From positions 372,001 through 436,000 of the forward strand of contig CP002190.1 in NCBI GenBank assembly GCA_000525675.1: a stretch of 64,000 nt of DNA. The letters run 5' to 3'. Position 1 is the stretch's first letter. Each line of letters starts with the position of its first letter. A model generated the notes under the pieces. The model did no database searches. It saw only the letters and a program-made list of their open reading frames with translations, and was not told the origin of the DNA. This DNA is from Bdellovibrio bacteriovorus W. GTDB lineage: Bacteria; Bdellovibrionota; Bdellovibrionia; Bdellovibrionales; Bdellovibrionaceae. The position numbers were made by a program, and so were the translations under genes. Shown here piece after piece: positions 43,393-52,793 of the stretch.

Positions 43393-43410
43393 TTAAAGCG
43401 TCAAGGTTTT
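43375..43410. terminator. Bidirectional terminator spanning the ALDH stop codon
   Basis: A perfect 12-bp stem AAAACCTTGACG / CGTCAAGGTTTT with a 12-base loop that contains the TAG. T-tracts on both strands allow it to end the ALDH gene and the convergent small gene. Confidence 0.85.
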
Positions 43411-43442
43411 GTTAAAAATCGCCATCAAAATTCTGACGTTTT

Positions 43443-43679
43443 CTAGTGCAGAGTGTGGCTTTTCGTTCGAGTTTTGACATCACAAGCAGGACAAAAGGCT
43501 TCCTCTGTGAGGCTCAAACTATCGAGGCTCTTAAAATGCCTCACTTCGAGGTTGGTATTGCAGAGAACGCAGTTGTCTTGTGCACAAACGAATTCCTTCT
43601 GTTTGGGCGTCTCTGTTTTTTCAAAATAACTAATTTTAACAACGTCCATGAGTTCATCCTTGATGACAAGGGCCTTCAT
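43443..43679 (-). CDS. Small zinc-ribbon-like protein
   Basis: About 78 residues from the ATG ending at 43679 (MKALVIKDELMDVV). Two CxxC pairs stand in CVLCNTNLEVRHF and FCPACDVKTRTKSHTLH, separated by about 24 residues with an acidic stretch, as in a zinc ribbon. A longer frame to 43790 exists, but its extension looks non-coding. The ribosome-binding site is weak. The plus-strand open frame over the same bases lacks any protein-like features. Confidence 0.62.
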   Translation of the reverse strand: MKALVIKDELMDVVKISYFEKTETPKQKEFVCAQDNCVLCNTNLEVRHFKSLDSLSLTEEAFCPACDVKTRTKSHTLH

Positions 43680-43876
43680 CCTGGAGGCCCAAAAAGAAAG
43701 ATCCTTTCTCGAGCAAACTCTCAAAAAATCCTTCCAAGGTCTCTCTATGCAAAAGCTGTTCACAGACCAATGTCCGAAACCCGAATGCAACGAGGGATAG
43801 AGAACTCTCTCGGTAGAGGGGGCGCTTTCTGCAAGGGCAAATCTTTGAATTTCATAGCCCTATCTGGAGAAGTCCC

Positions 43877-44749
43877 ATGTGTGATTTAAAATCGATCTTG
43901 TTTTTGGCGTTTTTAGGATGTGTTTCGTGTATTCATGTTGAGGATATAGATCAGCCACCTGAAGAGCCGCTCCAATTGTTTCAAAGAAATATCGGAAATT
44001 TTATCGTCGATAGTGAACTCTATGTAATTCGTGGAGAAATTCTAAACAAAGAGGCCTATCAACAGAGACTATCTCTTCCACAGCCGTTGCCAGAGGAAGA
44101 TTTATCCTCAGAAACTATTGACCTCTCTTTTCAGTCGCTCACGCTAAAAAAGAACGGAGTGATCTATACCATGGGAGAGAATGTGCGGTTTAAAGTACAT
44201 CAGCTCAATGCTGAGGGCGGAAGAATTGCAACATTTCCCAAAGATCAAGTGGCAGCTCCGCAAAAAGATGGTCGTAGCGGAGGCTTTGTTTATCTCCATG
44301 CGGATATCGCCCAAGGGGACCTCTATATATCTTTATTGGGTGAAAAAGGTGGAACGGGAGAGCCTGGCAAAGATCCCGATCTCAGTCTTCGTGGTAAAGA
44401 CGGCATAGCTGTTTTTGGCCGTTGTGGGGAGGATGCCTATGTCACTGTCGGAACAAAAGGAGAGCCTGGGTTTTCCGGGGGGGCCGGTAAGAGGGGTGGC
44501 GACACTGGAAACTTTGAGCTGAATATTTCTGATCAAACGAAGTTCAGATATCACCTCGAAAAAATCCCAGGCAAAGGCGGTGATGGTGGAATGGGAGGCA
44601 GAGGTGGCGAAGGTGGACATACTCCGAATCTTTGTGGGATGGGAAGGAAACCTGTGGAAGGGGACCGAGGAATACCTGGCTCTCCGGGAGCAGATGGTGG
44701 ACTTGGAAGTCTTTGTCTGACCAGTCACGGAGCAACAACCTGTTTATAA
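43877..44749 (+). CDS. Collagen-like Gly-X-Y lipoprotein
   Basis: A 290-residue lipoprotein (signal peptide with VSCIHVE as the probable lipobox region). The central beta-rich part ends near residue 150. The rest is collagen-like: GEKGGTGEPGKD, GTKGEPGFSGGAGKRGGDTG, GKGGDGGMGGRGGEGG and GDRGIPGSPGADGGLG. Cys pairs (GRCGEDAY, NLCGMG) interrupt it. Collagen-like tails in bacteria form extracellular fibres or stalks; outer-surface location is inferred. GGAG lies about eight bases before the ATG. Confidence 0.85.
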   Translation: MCDLKSILFLAFLGCVSCIHVEDIDQPPEEPLQLFQRNIGNFIVDSELYVIRGEILNKEAYQQRLSLPQPLPEEDLSSETIDLSFQSLTLKKNGVIYTMGENVRFKVHQLNAEGGRIATFPKDQVAAPQKDGRSGGFVYLHADIAQGDLYISLLGEKGGTGEPGKDPDLSLRGKDGIAVFGRCGEDAYVTVGTKGEPGFSGGAGKRGGDTGNFELNISDQTKFRYHLEKIPGKGGDGGMGGRGGEGGHTPNLCGMGRKPVEGDRGIPGSPGADGGLGSLCLTSHGATTCL

Positions 44750-44751
44750 AT

Positions 44752-44788
44752 AAAAAAAAGCCTCTGAGATTTCCCAGAGGCTTTTTTA
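44752..44788. terminator. Bidirectional terminator between the collagen-like gene and ddl
   Basis: AGCCTCTG and CAGAGGCT form an 8-bp stem flanked by A- and T-runs. Confidence 0.92.
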
Positions 44789-44805
44789 TTTTCTAAGGTT
44801 CAAAC

Positions 44806-45897
44806 TTACTCTAAATACGAAGTTTTAAGAGACTGCTCTTCTTTAAACTTTTCAAAGCCTAAAGAGATCAACTCTGAAATCAAGGCAGAGTATTTAATTC
44901 CAGTGGCTTCCCACATTTTTGGGTACATAGAAATTTTTGTAAAACCCGGCATTGTGTTGATTTCGTTGACGTAGAAACTACCGTCTTTTCTTAAGAAGAA
45001 ATCGACGCGAGTGAGGCCATCGCAACCCATCACCTGATAGGTTTTTTTAGCAAGCGTTTGAAGTTTCTCCACGCTGCCAGCATCTAGTTTCGCCGGAATT
45101 TCTAAAAGAGCTCCGTTATCGTCTAAATACTTTGCTTCGTAAGAATAGAACTCGTGCTGAGGAATGATTTCCCCAGGGAGAGAGGCTTTCGGAGATTGGT
45201 TAAGACCCATCACCGAACACTCAATCTCACGTCCTTGGATAAACTCTTCTGCTAAAACTTTGTGATCAAATTGAAAAGCGTCTGCAAGTTTAGTCGGAAA
45301 ATCTTCTTTGGACTTAATCTTATGCACACCCACAGACGATCCCGCATTGGCAGGCTTAATGAAAAAAGGACTTCCCAGCTGAGCTACGACCTCATCATAA
45401 GAAGGAGTCTTTTGTGGTGTTAAAAGAACGTACTTCGCATTAGGTATTTCAGCTTCAGTAAAAAGGCGCTTCATCGTCTCTTTATCCATACCAGAAGCTG
45501 AAGACCAAACGCCGCAGCCTACGAATGGTAATTGAACCATTTTGAAGAGACCTTGAATCGTACCATCTTCTCCCATAGTTCCGTGCAATATAGGAAATGC
45601 AATATCCACAGAGGTAAAGCTTTGATCCTTAAAAGAGAAAAGCTGAGGTTTACCATCTTTAGAAAGAAGGCACACTGGAGTACCCACGCCTTGCGCTGTC
45701 GAGTTTTCAATTTTAGTGAACTTTTCAAAAACACTATTGTCGTCAAAGCGGAACCAATCGCCACACTTGCTAATACCGATTAACAATGGAGCGAATGCCG
45801 TCTTATCCATTGCTTCGACGATATTGCGCGCTGAGCGCAATGAAACTTCATGTTCTGCAGATCTTCCACCAAAAATGACAGCTACTGTTTTTTTCAT
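44806..45897 (-). CDS. ddl: D-alanine-D-alanine ligase
   Basis: Makes the D-Ala-D-Ala dipeptide for peptidoglycan. The 363 residues are the long DdlA-like type. ATP-grasp signatures include [47 protein letters not shown] and [22 protein letters not shown]. It is second in a two-gene unit after elbB (30-base gap). Confidence 0.97.
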   Translation of the reverse strand: MKKTVAVIFGGRSAEHEVSLRSARNIVEAMDKTAFAPLLIGISKCGDWFRFDDNSVFEKFTKIENSTAQGVGTPVCLLSKDGKPQLFSFKDQSFTSVDIAFPILHGTMGEDGTIQGLFKMVQLPFVGCGVWSSASGMDKETMKRLFTEAEIPNAKYVLLTPQKTPSYDEVVAQLGSPFFIKPANAGSSVGVHKIKSKEDFPTKLADAFQFDHKVLAEEFIQGREIECSVMGLNQSPKASLPGEIIPQHEFYSYEAKYLDDNGALLEIPAKLDAGSVEKLQTLAKKTYQVMGCDGLTRVDFFLRKDGSFYVNEINTMPGFTKISMYPKMWEATGIKYSALISELISLGFEKFKEEQSLKTSYLE

Positions 45898-45927
45898 AGT
45901 TCAAATTCCGTTTTTTAAAATACTAAA

Positions 45928-46581
45928 TTAAGCCCATTCAACAATTTCATGCGCAAGGCCGAAGATGCCTTTAAATACCTCATGAGGTTTTGCATCGCCA
46001 TACATATATGCGGGTGTTGTGACGACTTTTGTTTCTCTGTCAGTAATGTAATCATCAACAGGGCACTCTTCGTGAACGGCTCCGGTCTTTTGTATTTCTG
46101 CAATTGTGCCGGGATCGTTGCCGATGGTGACCGTTACTTTTTCTTTACCAAGAACTTTTGCAATTAATACCGGTGCGATACACATAGCACCGATGGGTTT
46201 GCTGGCTTCGTGAAACTCTAAGATGACTCTGCGAACATCGGCATCGACTTCGCAGGCAGAACCTTTTTCTGCCCAATTAGAAAGATTCTTAGCCGCACCA
46301 AATCCACCTGGGAAAACAATAGCGTCAAAATCTTTTGCATGAAGGTTTGAAAGTTTTTGAATTTCTCCGCGAGCGATGCGAGCAGCCTCAGTAAAAACGT
46401 CACGAGTTTGTTCTGTCGCTTCGCCTTTAGTGTGATCAACAACAGAGAAAGATTTTTCTGGAGCAAAACAAAAAACTTCAGCACCAGCTTGGTTAAGCGC
46501 TATCAGTGTGCTTACAGACTCTGTAATTTCTGAGCCATCCATGTGGCCACATCCTGATAATACGACAGCAATTTTCTTCAT
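45928..46581 (-). CDS. elbB: Glyoxalase/DJ-1-like protein ElbB
   Basis: Class I glutamine-amidotransferase-like (DJ-1/PfpI) protein. The 217 residues contain VVLSGCGHMDGSEITESV, AIVFPGGFGAAKNLSNWA and the nucleophile Cys in KPIGAMCIAPVLIAKVLG. ElbB has glyoxalase activity in vitro. It is encoded ahead of ddl, and no terminator separates them. Confidence 0.92.
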   Translation of the reverse strand: MKKIAVVLSGCGHMDGSEITESVSTLIALNQAGAEVFCFAPEKSFSVVDHTKGEATEQTRDVFTEAARIARGEIQKLSNLHAKDFDAIVFPGGFGAAKNLSNWAEKGSACEVDADVRRVILEFHEASKPIGAMCIAPVLIAKVLGKEKVTVTIGNDPGTIAEIQKTGAVHEECPVDDYITDRETKVVTTPAYMYGDAKPHEVFKGIFGLAHEIVEWA

Positions 46582-46691
46582 AACTTCTTAACCTCCACAA
46601 TGAGAGGTCAGATTACTTGTATTCTTTGAAGCTGGCAACGATCGAGTCAATGCATTGTCGGGAGATCGACCTTTTGTAAGGAGCGAAAAGT

Positions 46692-46727
46692 AAAAAAAAA
46701 GGCCCTCACTGATGGAGAGCCTTTTTC
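46692..46727 (-). terminator. Terminator after the Cys-rich lipoprotein gene
   Basis: AAAAAGGCTCTCC and GAGGGCCTTTTT read on the minus strand, with one G-T pair, then T-rich sequence. Confidence 0.75.
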
Positions 46728-46732
46728 AAGTT

Positions 46733-47605
46733 CTAGGGTTTAGCTTCAGGGAGATAGTTCCTGAGATGGGTGCATGTGCTTACTAGAATCTTCTGCCCTT
46801 GAACGGGGAAAAGTTGCTTGAAACAATAATTAGTCATGCGTGCGAAGAAAGGCAGGTCCTGACTCAGTGAGATGGAGTAGTTGACGCGTTGTTTTTCTAC
46901 GTTCTCGCCCTTAATCAAAGAGACTGTCCAATCAAAGCTGACTTTTTTGGTTTTAAATTGGCAGTTGGCAAAGTTTCCACACTGCTCCTGTTTTTTAATT
47001 TCTTCAGGAACAGGTTCTCCACTTGTTTCTACTTTGAGATTTGAACATTGGATGTCGCAGCGATCGAGGCCGAGTTCTTGTTGGCAATATGTATCAAGCT
47101 CAGGTGTTTTCACGCAGGCGTAAAAGAGACTGCTGACTCGCTCGTAGCCTAAAGTCATTTCTTGATCTTCAGCCATGGGTCTTAGATCACTTTGATTTTG
47201 CAAAAGATTGTTAAGAGCTTTTACTTGAAATGACGGGGAAGCTTTAAAAATTGTGCGTTCTTGTTCGCGCGAAGAGACAGGGCCAGCCTGGCCTTGTTTG
47301 TACTCTCTGGTTTGATAGGTAAAAATATAACGGTAAGAGTCTGTTTTATCCTCAATGCGAGCCACCGTCGTACCTTCTTGTAAAACATAGAAAGGCTCGG
47401 TTACGCCATCGATCTTTTGTTCGGTCTCTTGGAAAATAAAATTGCCGGGCTTCATGGTCATGGGATCTGCCACGCCCCAAGCGTCAGCCAAAGCAGATTG
47501 AACTTGATCCAAGGTGGCAGGATTTTCCTCTTCATCCAAAGGAGGCTGGATGCAGGAAGTAAGTAGGCTCACAGTCAGTGCACCCAATAAAAGTTTTTTA
47601 ATCAT
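46733..47605 (-). CDS. Hypothetical Cys-containing lipoprotein
   Basis: Not recognised. The start at the ATG ending at 47605 yields a lipoprotein signal (MIKKLLLGALTVSLLTSC, lipobox LTSC). The 290-residue product has a beta-rich middle and several paired cysteines near residues 175-220 (YACVKTPELDTYCQQEL, RCDIQCSNL, EQCGNFANCQFKTKK), so it is probably disulfide-stabilised in the periplasm. ATGA overlap couples it to the upstream GNAT gene. Confidence 0.8.
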   Translation of the reverse strand: MIKKLLLGALTVSLLTSCIQPPLDEEENPATLDQVQSALADAWGVADPMTMKPGNFIFQETEQKIDGVTEPFYVLQEGTTVARIEDKTDSYRYIFTYQTREYKQGQAGPVSSREQERTIFKASPSFQVKALNNLLQNQSDLRPMAEDQEMTLGYERVSSLFYACVKTPELDTYCQQELGLDRCDIQCSNLKVETSGEPVPEEIKKQEQCGNFANCQFKTKKVSFDWTVSLIKGENVEKQRVNYSISLSQDLPFFARMTNYCFKQLFPVQGQKILVSTCTHLRNYLPEAKP

Positions 47606-48693
47606 ATCGAGTCCCAGCCCCAAACCCATAAGTTGAGCGGAAAAATGGTTTCAAACTTTTTGATCGTCTCTTCTTTGAATAAATCCAAGGCACGATAGTC
47701 CACAGGACCAAAAAGCAGTTGAACCATATCGGTTTCATTTTTAAGAGTAAAAAGATCTTGGCCAATTCCGAAGACAAAGTGATCAGCGTGCTTTTCGAGA
47801 ACAAAGTCCGCGATTCCTTCGGCACGGAAGGCGCGTTTGATTTTTGAAGCTAACTGATCAAAATTCACCATCTTAATCATTCCCAAATAGCCTTCATTGA
47901 TGGTGACAGGGAGCTCTTTTAAATGACGAATCAGGTTTTGTGAATGACGTGGGCAGATAATTGTAAAAGGCTGTTGCTTGTGCAAGCGGATGAATCCCAG
48001 TAAGGAAACCAAGCTCTGAACATTGCCGCCCCATTCGTGAATATAGCCACCAAGATCAATGCCTTTGCCTTCGATAGCGTAGGCAGCTAGCTGGCCATTG
48101 CTTTCCCAGGCCGTGTAAACTTTAGTTTGCGGGATTGAAAGAAATTTTCTGGTTTCTTCGGTACTGCGAATAGAGCTCACGGAGTGACTTGAGTACAGAC
48201 GATGGATAGCTTCAGGGGAAACTTTTGAGTCCGTTGAAAAGCGGAGATTATTATTTGGAAGCTCGAACTCATTTTCAATAACGAAGCTAATCTCACTTCC
48301 GGCTAATTCAAACCCCATGCGGCGGTAGAAATCAAAAATATCTGTCCAAAGAATGGCGATATCACAAGATTGTTCTTCCGCTTTTTTAAGACAGTCTTGA
48401 ATGACTTGTGTGCTGAGACCTTGCCCGCGATGGGCATCGTCCGTCACCACAGAGCCAATAGCCCCAACTTTGAAGATGATATGCGGGGATTTAATCACCA
48501 GCGGTTTTAGAACCGCATGTGATAAAACGTGGCCTTCGTTGGCGATAATACACATATTGTGCAAGTTGTTAGGATTGAAAGCCGTTGGATATTCGGCAGC
48601 AATCGACCAACCAGCTTCTTGGCGCAACGATTTGTTTAAAAAATCCATGACTGACGGAAGCTCCGTCATCGAAGGTGAACGAGGTCCTTCCAT
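47602..48693 (-). CDS. GNAT-family N-acetyltransferase
   Basis: An N-terminal acetyl-CoA domain (GAIGSVVTDDAHRGQGLSTQVIQDCL, then FYRRMGFE) is followed by a C-terminal half of about 200 residues that may be a second degenerate GNAT, as in Eis-like proteins. I prefer the ATG ending at 48693 over a GTG two codons upstream because AAAGG lies at the correct distance. The substrate is unknown. Coupling to a lipoprotein gene is unusual. Confidence 0.82.
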   Translation of the reverse strand: MEGPRSPSMTELPSVMDFLNKSLRQEAGWSIAAEYPTAFNPNNLHNMCIIANEGHVLSHAVLKPLVIKSPHIIFKVGAIGSVVTDDAHRGQGLSTQVIQDCLKKAEEQSCDIAILWTDIFDFYRRMGFELAGSEISFVIENEFELPNNNLRFSTDSKVSPEAIHRLYSSHSVSSIRSTEETRKFLSIPQTKVYTAWESNGQLAAYAIEGKGIDLGGYIHEWGGNVQSLVSLLGFIRLHKQQPFTIICPRHSQNLIRHLKELPVTINEGYLGMIKMVNFDQLASKIKRAFRAEGIADFVLEKHADHFVFGIGQDLFTLKNETDMVQLLFGPVDYRALDLFKEETIKKFETIFPLNLWVWGWDSI

Positions 48694-48827
48694 GAACACC
48701 CTTTCTGGCTAACTCAGCAAACTGCTGATTTTTCACACTCTTTTATAGTCTAGCTTGGGTTTTCGGGGTTCTGACAGCCCCAAGGGGGACAGGGGTGAGA
48801 AAATGCGACTCAAGTCTGGATGTTGAT

Positions 48828-48855
48828 TTGACTTAGGGGCCAAAAGTTCTATATT
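48828..48855 (+). promoter_or_regulatory. Sigma-70-type promoter of the ferredoxin-nth pair
   Basis: TTGACT (48828-48833), 16 bases, TATATT (48850-48855), with a start expected near 48862, ahead of the AGGGAG ribosome-binding site. Confidence 0.75.
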
Positions 48856-48879
48856 AAGGGCGATTTTTAGGGAGTAGAC

Positions 48880-49116
48880 ATGGCTGAAAAAGGTCAAAAG
48901 TGGAATGAAAACGTGGCTGGTAAAATGTATGTGGACCAGTCTTGTATTGCTTGTGACGCCTGCATTTTGACGGCTCCTAACAACTTTGCGATGCACGATG
49001 AAGACGGGCATGCATTCGTTGTTAAGCAACCTTCCACGCCAGAAGAAGAAGAATTGTGTCAAGAAGCGATGGATGGCTGTCCTGTAGAGGCCATCGGTAG
49101 TGATGGCGATCAGTAA
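48880..49116 (+). CDS. Single-cluster [4Fe-4S] ferredoxin
   Basis: Electron carrier of 78 residues. The cluster cysteines are in CIACDAC (near residue 23) and a later DGCPVEAIG; the second CxxC of the other half is replaced by NNFAMHDEDG, giving the one-cluster type. It overlaps endonuclease III by 14 bases. Transcription should start at the promoter just upstream. Confidence 0.9.
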   Translation: MAEKGQKWNENVAGKMYVDQSCIACDACILTAPNNFAMHDEDGHAFVVKQPSTPEEEELCQEAMDGCPVEAIGSDGDQ

Positions 49117-49801
49117 AAAGAAGATTTCCAAGAAGGCGACATCAAAGCCTGCCGAAAAGGCTGCTAAATCTCGAAAAGCAGCCCCTTTGCTAGAAACAAT
49201 TGCTCTATTTAAAAGATATTATCCAGATGCTCATTGTGCTCTGAATTTTACCAATCCTTTTGAGCTATTGGTAGCGACCGTCTTGTCGGCTCAATGTACC
49301 GATGACCGAGTCAACATGGTGACTCCGGCACTTTTCAAAAAATACCCAACTCCTGCAAAAATGGCGAAGGCCGATTTGAGTGACCTTGAGGCATTGGTGC
49401 GCTCGACGGGATTTTATAAGAACAAAGCCAAGAACCTAAAGTCAGCCGCGCAAACTTTGACGGATGAATATGGCGGAAAAGTTCCCAAGGACATGGAGGC
49501 TTTGGTCGAGTTGGGAGGAGTCGGGCGTAAGACGGCGAATGTGGTGCTAGGCAATGCCTATGGCATCGCCAGCGGCGTGGTTGTGGATACGCACGTCACA
49601 AGACTTTGCAATCGCTTGGGGTGGGTGAAGTCCACCAATGCCGTGATCATTGAACGCGAGTTGAACAAAAAAGTGCCCCAAGAAGATTGGGTGATGTTCT
49701 CTCACTATCTGATCTCGCATGGTCGAGCTATCTGTAAGGCGAGAAAACCGTTATGTAATCATTGCTTCTTAGAGGAGACTTGCCCTAAGAAGGGTGTCTA
49801 G
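49103..49801 (+). CDS. nth: Endonuclease III
   Basis: DNA glycosylase/AP lyase for oxidised pyrimidines. The HhH catalytic Lys is in ELGGVGRKTANVVLG and the Asp in VVVDTHVTRL. The [4Fe-4S] loop C-x6-C-x2-C-x5-C lies near the end (CKARKPLCNHCFLEETC). A Lys/Ala-rich N-terminal extension of about 25 residues precedes the core. The coupled ferredoxin may be incidental, or may supply electrons; that is speculation. Confidence 0.97.
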   Translation: MAISKKKISKKATSKPAEKAAKSRKAAPLLETIALFKRYYPDAHCALNFTNPFELLVATVLSAQCTDDRVNMVTPALFKKYPTPAKMAKADLSDLEALVRSTGFYKNKAKNLKSAAQTLTDEYGGKVPKDMEALVELGGVGRKTANVVLGNAYGIASGVVVDTHVTRLCNRLGWVKSTNAVIIERELNKKVPQEDWVMFSHYLISHGRAICKARKPLCNHCFLEETCPKKGV

Positions 49802-49815
49802 TTCACAATAGCTTC

Positions 49816-50298
49816 ATGTTTGTCGCATTTTTTGAGAGCGTGAAGTACGTTGGACATCTTTTGCCCATTTCTTTTCTAAGAATTTTCTTGGGCTATTATT
49901 ATCTTGAACATGCTATGCAGAAGTTCAAGGGCGACTATTTAACTCGCCCGCGAGTCGCTGACCAGATGGCAGAGTGGTTGCCTGTGAGCAATGCCCCAAA
50001 CTGGTTGAAGATGTTTGCCAGTGCAGAGTTGATTCCCAATTGGCAAACTGTAGCCTTTATTATTCTGGGGTTAGAGTTCGCCGTCGCCATTTCTTATATC
50101 TTAGGATATGTCGTGCGCCCCGTGGCTTTGTTAGGCATTTCTTTGTGTGTGGTGATGCTATTTATTTCTGGTCCGGCACAAGAGGATCTGTATAAAACAT
50201 TTTTAGCTATTCATCTAACTCTTGCATGGGTTGGAGCTGGGCGCTGCCTAGGGTTTGACTACTATTTCTTTAAACGCCGTCGTGGATTCTGGTGGTAG
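49816..50298 (+). CDS. DoxX-family membrane protein
   Basis: 160 residues, four predicted membrane helices with the family start FLRIFLGYYYLEHAMQKFKGDY, and later AFIILGLEFAVAISYILGYVVRPVALLG. Members are often linked to thiol or sulfur redox and respiratory membrane complexes. It sits between nth and thiB on the same strand; no functional link is evident. Confidence 0.85.
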   Translation: MFVAFFESVKYVGHLLPISFLRIFLGYYYLEHAMQKFKGDYLTRPRVADQMAEWLPVSNAPNWLKMFASAELIPNWQTVAFIILGLEFAVAISYILGYVVRPVALLGISLCVVMLFISGPAQEDLYKTFLAIHLTLAWVGAGRCLGFDYYFFKRRRGFWW

Positions 50299-50301
50299 GC
50301 G

Positions 50302-51342
50302 ATGAAGCATTTTATTTTCTTTTTAATCATCGTATTTTCAGGGCTATTCTTAGCTGTCCTCAATAAGACAGAAAACAATGCAGCGAACACATTGCCAACC
50401 TTAAGAGTTTTTGGCTACGCCTCGTTCACAGGAAGGTGGGGACCAGGTCCACAACTCAAAGAAATGTTTGAAAAGACCTGCAACTGCAAAGTGGATTTTA
50501 TCGAAGGCAGTGATTCTGGGATTCTTTTGCAAAGACTTAAGATCGAAGGGGAAAGCCTTGGGGCTGACGTCGTTGTTGGTTTAGATCAGTTTGACCTTTC
50601 GAAAGCTATCGGAGAGCAAGCTTGGCGAAAACTCAACGTTGGCACTCTTGATGTCTACGATTCAGTGCGACCGGCTTTTGCAAATTCTTTCTTCGTACCC
50701 TATGACTGGGGTGTTTTAACATTTATCGCAAGAAGGAATGAGTTGAATAGCTATCCAGCATCTTTGGATGATCTATTGGCTCTTGAGCTGAAAAAGAAAA
50801 TTGCTTTGCAAGACCCGCGAACAAGTTCTCCTGGTATGCAGTTTCTGCATTGGTTGATTCGCTCTAAAGGTGAAGAGGAAGGCTTTCGTTTCTTAAAAGA
50901 ACTGATGGAGCAAGTTCATAGTTATTCACCGAGCTGGTCATCGGCATACGGATTATTTACGAATAAGCAGGCTAAGTTAGTTTTTTCTTATGTGACTTCT
51001 CCGCTCTATCACGAGATTGAAGAGAAGAAGAAAGACTTCATTGCCCTGCCTTTTGATGAACCTCTTCCCGTGCAGTATGAGTTTGTAGGCATCCCTGAGT
51101 TTTGTCGTCATTGTGACTTAGGAGAAAAGTTTATCAACTTGATGCTGTCTCCTGAGGGGCAGAAAGTGATTATGGAAAAGAACTATATGTTTCCAGTCAC
51201 AAAGGGTGTGATGGAGGGAACTCCATTTGCAGCCGCAGCTTCTGGATTAAAGACTCTTCCGCAAGTTGAATTTCCTTCCTCTGTTGAAGTAGATCGTCTT
51301 TTAAAGCGATGGACAGAAATTAGAAGAGGTGGATTCAATTGA
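50302..51342 (+). CDS. thiB: Thiamine ABC transporter, substrate-binding protein
   Basis: Periplasmic thiamine-binding protein. The stretch near residues 30-95 (LRVFGYASFTGRWGPGPQLKEMFEK, then GADVVVGLDQFDL) closely follows the ThiB pattern rather than ferric-ion binders. The N-terminal hydrophobic segment serves as signal peptide or anchor. The gene overlaps thiP by ATGA-like coupling. I found no TPP riboswitch ahead of it. Confidence 0.92.
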   Translation: MKHFIFFLIIVFSGLFLAVLNKTENNAANTLPTLRVFGYASFTGRWGPGPQLKEMFEKTCNCKVDFIEGSDSGILLQRLKIEGESLGADVVVGLDQFDLSKAIGEQAWRKLNVGTLDVYDSVRPAFANSFFVPYDWGVLTFIARRNELNSYPASLDDLLALELKKKIALQDPRTSSPGMQFLHWLIRSKGEEEGFRFLKELMEQVHSYSPSWSSAYGLFTNKQAKLVFSYVTSPLYHEIEEKKKDFIALPFDEPLPVQYEFVGIPEFCRHCDLGEKFINLMLSPEGQKVIMEKNYMFPVTKGVMEGTPFAAAASGLKTLPQVEFPSSVEVDRLLKRWTEIRRGGFN

Positions 51343-52793
51343 GTCCTCAGCGGATCATAGCTTTAGCCTCGACGGCTCTTTTACTTTTTCCATTCATATT
51401 TCTTATATACCAGTTTCGCCTCTTTTCATTTCCGGAAGCAGGCGAAATTTTCTGGGCATTTAAAAATAGTTTTATACAGTCTTTTTTTTCTGCTTTGCTT
51501 TCAATACTATTGGGGTTCATCGGTGCTTTAGGCATCGTGCGCTTAGCTCAGAATAAGCTGCGTCTGCTTTTAGAGTGGATCTGTTTGATTCCTAATTTTG
51601 TGCCGCCTCTTTTTATTCTTTTGGCGGTTTTAAATGTGCTTCAGCCATTTCCGATGGGTGTTTGGGGAATTGTACTCATTCACTCGTTTATTAATATCGG
51701 GCTCTGTGCAGTGATTCTTGCTCGTGCGATTGAGAATAAAGCGGGGGGAATGATTGAGCTTGGATATATCGAGGGAGCTTCCCGCACGCGCCTTTTTTGG
51801 GCAGGTGTTGTGCCGATGCTCAAATCCGATATCGGGCGGTTGTTTTTATTTGTTTTTATTCTCTCTTTTGCAAGTTTCTCGGTGCCTCTGATTGTGGGTG
51901 GAGGAACGGGTACGACGTTGGAAGTTTTAATCTATGAGCGTATTCGTCTATCTGCAGACTGGGGAGAGGCTGTTTTCATTGCAGCCCTTCAAAGTTTATT
52001 TATTTTTGGACTTTCTTTATTGGTCATGAAATCAAGAATTCAAGGAGCCAATAGACGCATTCCTGCTCTTGCCTTGGGCTCGTGGTTGGGAATTGCATTT
52101 ATAGGAATTCTGAATTCATTTCTTTTTTATGGGTATCTTAAGGGAGTTTTTGCTGGATTTTCAAATCTCGCGACCTTCTCGGGGATGAGTCAGGAAATTC
52201 TATCCGCCTTTTTAAACACGGTCTGGGTGGGGCTTCTTGTCGGTCTATTCAGTCTTCTTGGATTATTAATATTTGCATTTTGCTGGCCTTTAAATTGGTT
52301 CGAAAAGTTTCTAAATGGGTATGTGGCACCATCAACAGCTTTAGCTTGTTTTGCATTTTTGGTGATGGGTGGAAGTACAGTTGTCGTTTCTTATTTAAAG
52401 ATTCCTTTTGTACTTTTTCTTCTAAGTATCACCAGCCTTTATCGTTTGGGTTGGTCTTCTCATTTAGAATCTTTGCGCAGGCAGTACGTAGTGGCGGAGG
52501 CAATGGGAGCTACCCATCGAGAAACATTCAAAGCGGTGATACTGCCTCAGCTTATTGATAAGGTAGGGCTTCTGGCAGGCATCGGTGCTGTTTGGGCTTG
52601 TGGGGACTTTGCAGTTTCAAGAATCTTAGCTCATCGTGACTTCACAATCGGGATGCTCACTGAAACATTGATGAGCACGTACCGATTAAATCAAGCGGCG
52701 ACTTTAAGTACGTTATTAATATTGGCATCTGGTGTATGTTTTCTTGTGTTCTGGGGAGGTTGTCGTGTCCTTAGTAAAAAACTTAATTCGTAA
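51339..52793 (+). CDS. thiP: Thiamine ABC transporter, permease protein
   Basis: A fused two-domain permease with about twelve membrane helices and two inner-membrane EAA-type loops (IELGYIEGASRTRLFWAGVVPML and VVAEAMGATHRETFKAVILPQL). The 484 residues are somewhat shorter than E. coli ThiP (536). It is encoded between thiB and thiQ. Confidence 0.93.
   Translation: MSPQRIIALASTALLLFPFIFLIYQFRLFSFPEAGEIFWAFKNSFIQSFFSALLSILLGFIGALGIVRLAQNKLRLLLEWICLIPNFVPPLFILLAVLNVLQPFPMGVWGIVLIHSFINIGLCAVILARAIENKAGGMIELGYIEGASRTRLFWAGVVPMLKSDIGRLFLFVFILSFASFSVPLIVGGGTGTTLEVLIYERIRLSADWGEAVFIAALQSLFIFGLSLLVMKSRIQGANRRIPALALGSWLGIAFIGILNSFLFYGYLKGVFAGFSNLATFSGMSQEILSAFLNTVWVGLLVGLFSLLGLLIFAFCWPLNWFEKFLNGYVAPSTALACFAFLVMGGSTVVVSYLKIPFVLFLLSITSLYRLGWSSHLESLRRQYVVAEAMGATHRETFKAVILPQLIDKVGLLAGIGAVWACGDFAVSRILAHRDFTIGMLTETLMSTYRLNQAATLSTLLILASGVCFLVFWGGCRVLSKKLNS

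Noticed and set aside
43446-43889. 147-codon plus-strand frame opposite the zinc-ribbon gene
   Set aside because: The opposite strand encodes paired CxxC motifs with correct zinc-ribbon spacing; the plus frame has no motif and overlaps the real lipoprotein start.
44333-44728. 131-codon minus-strand frame opposite the collagen-like tail
   Set aside because: Shadow of Gly-rich coding sequence; no start signal.
50280-50320. TPP riboswitch ahead of thiB
   Set aside because: Only a few bases separate the upstream gene from thiB and no thi-box sequence (CTGAGA ... ACCTGATC type) is present.
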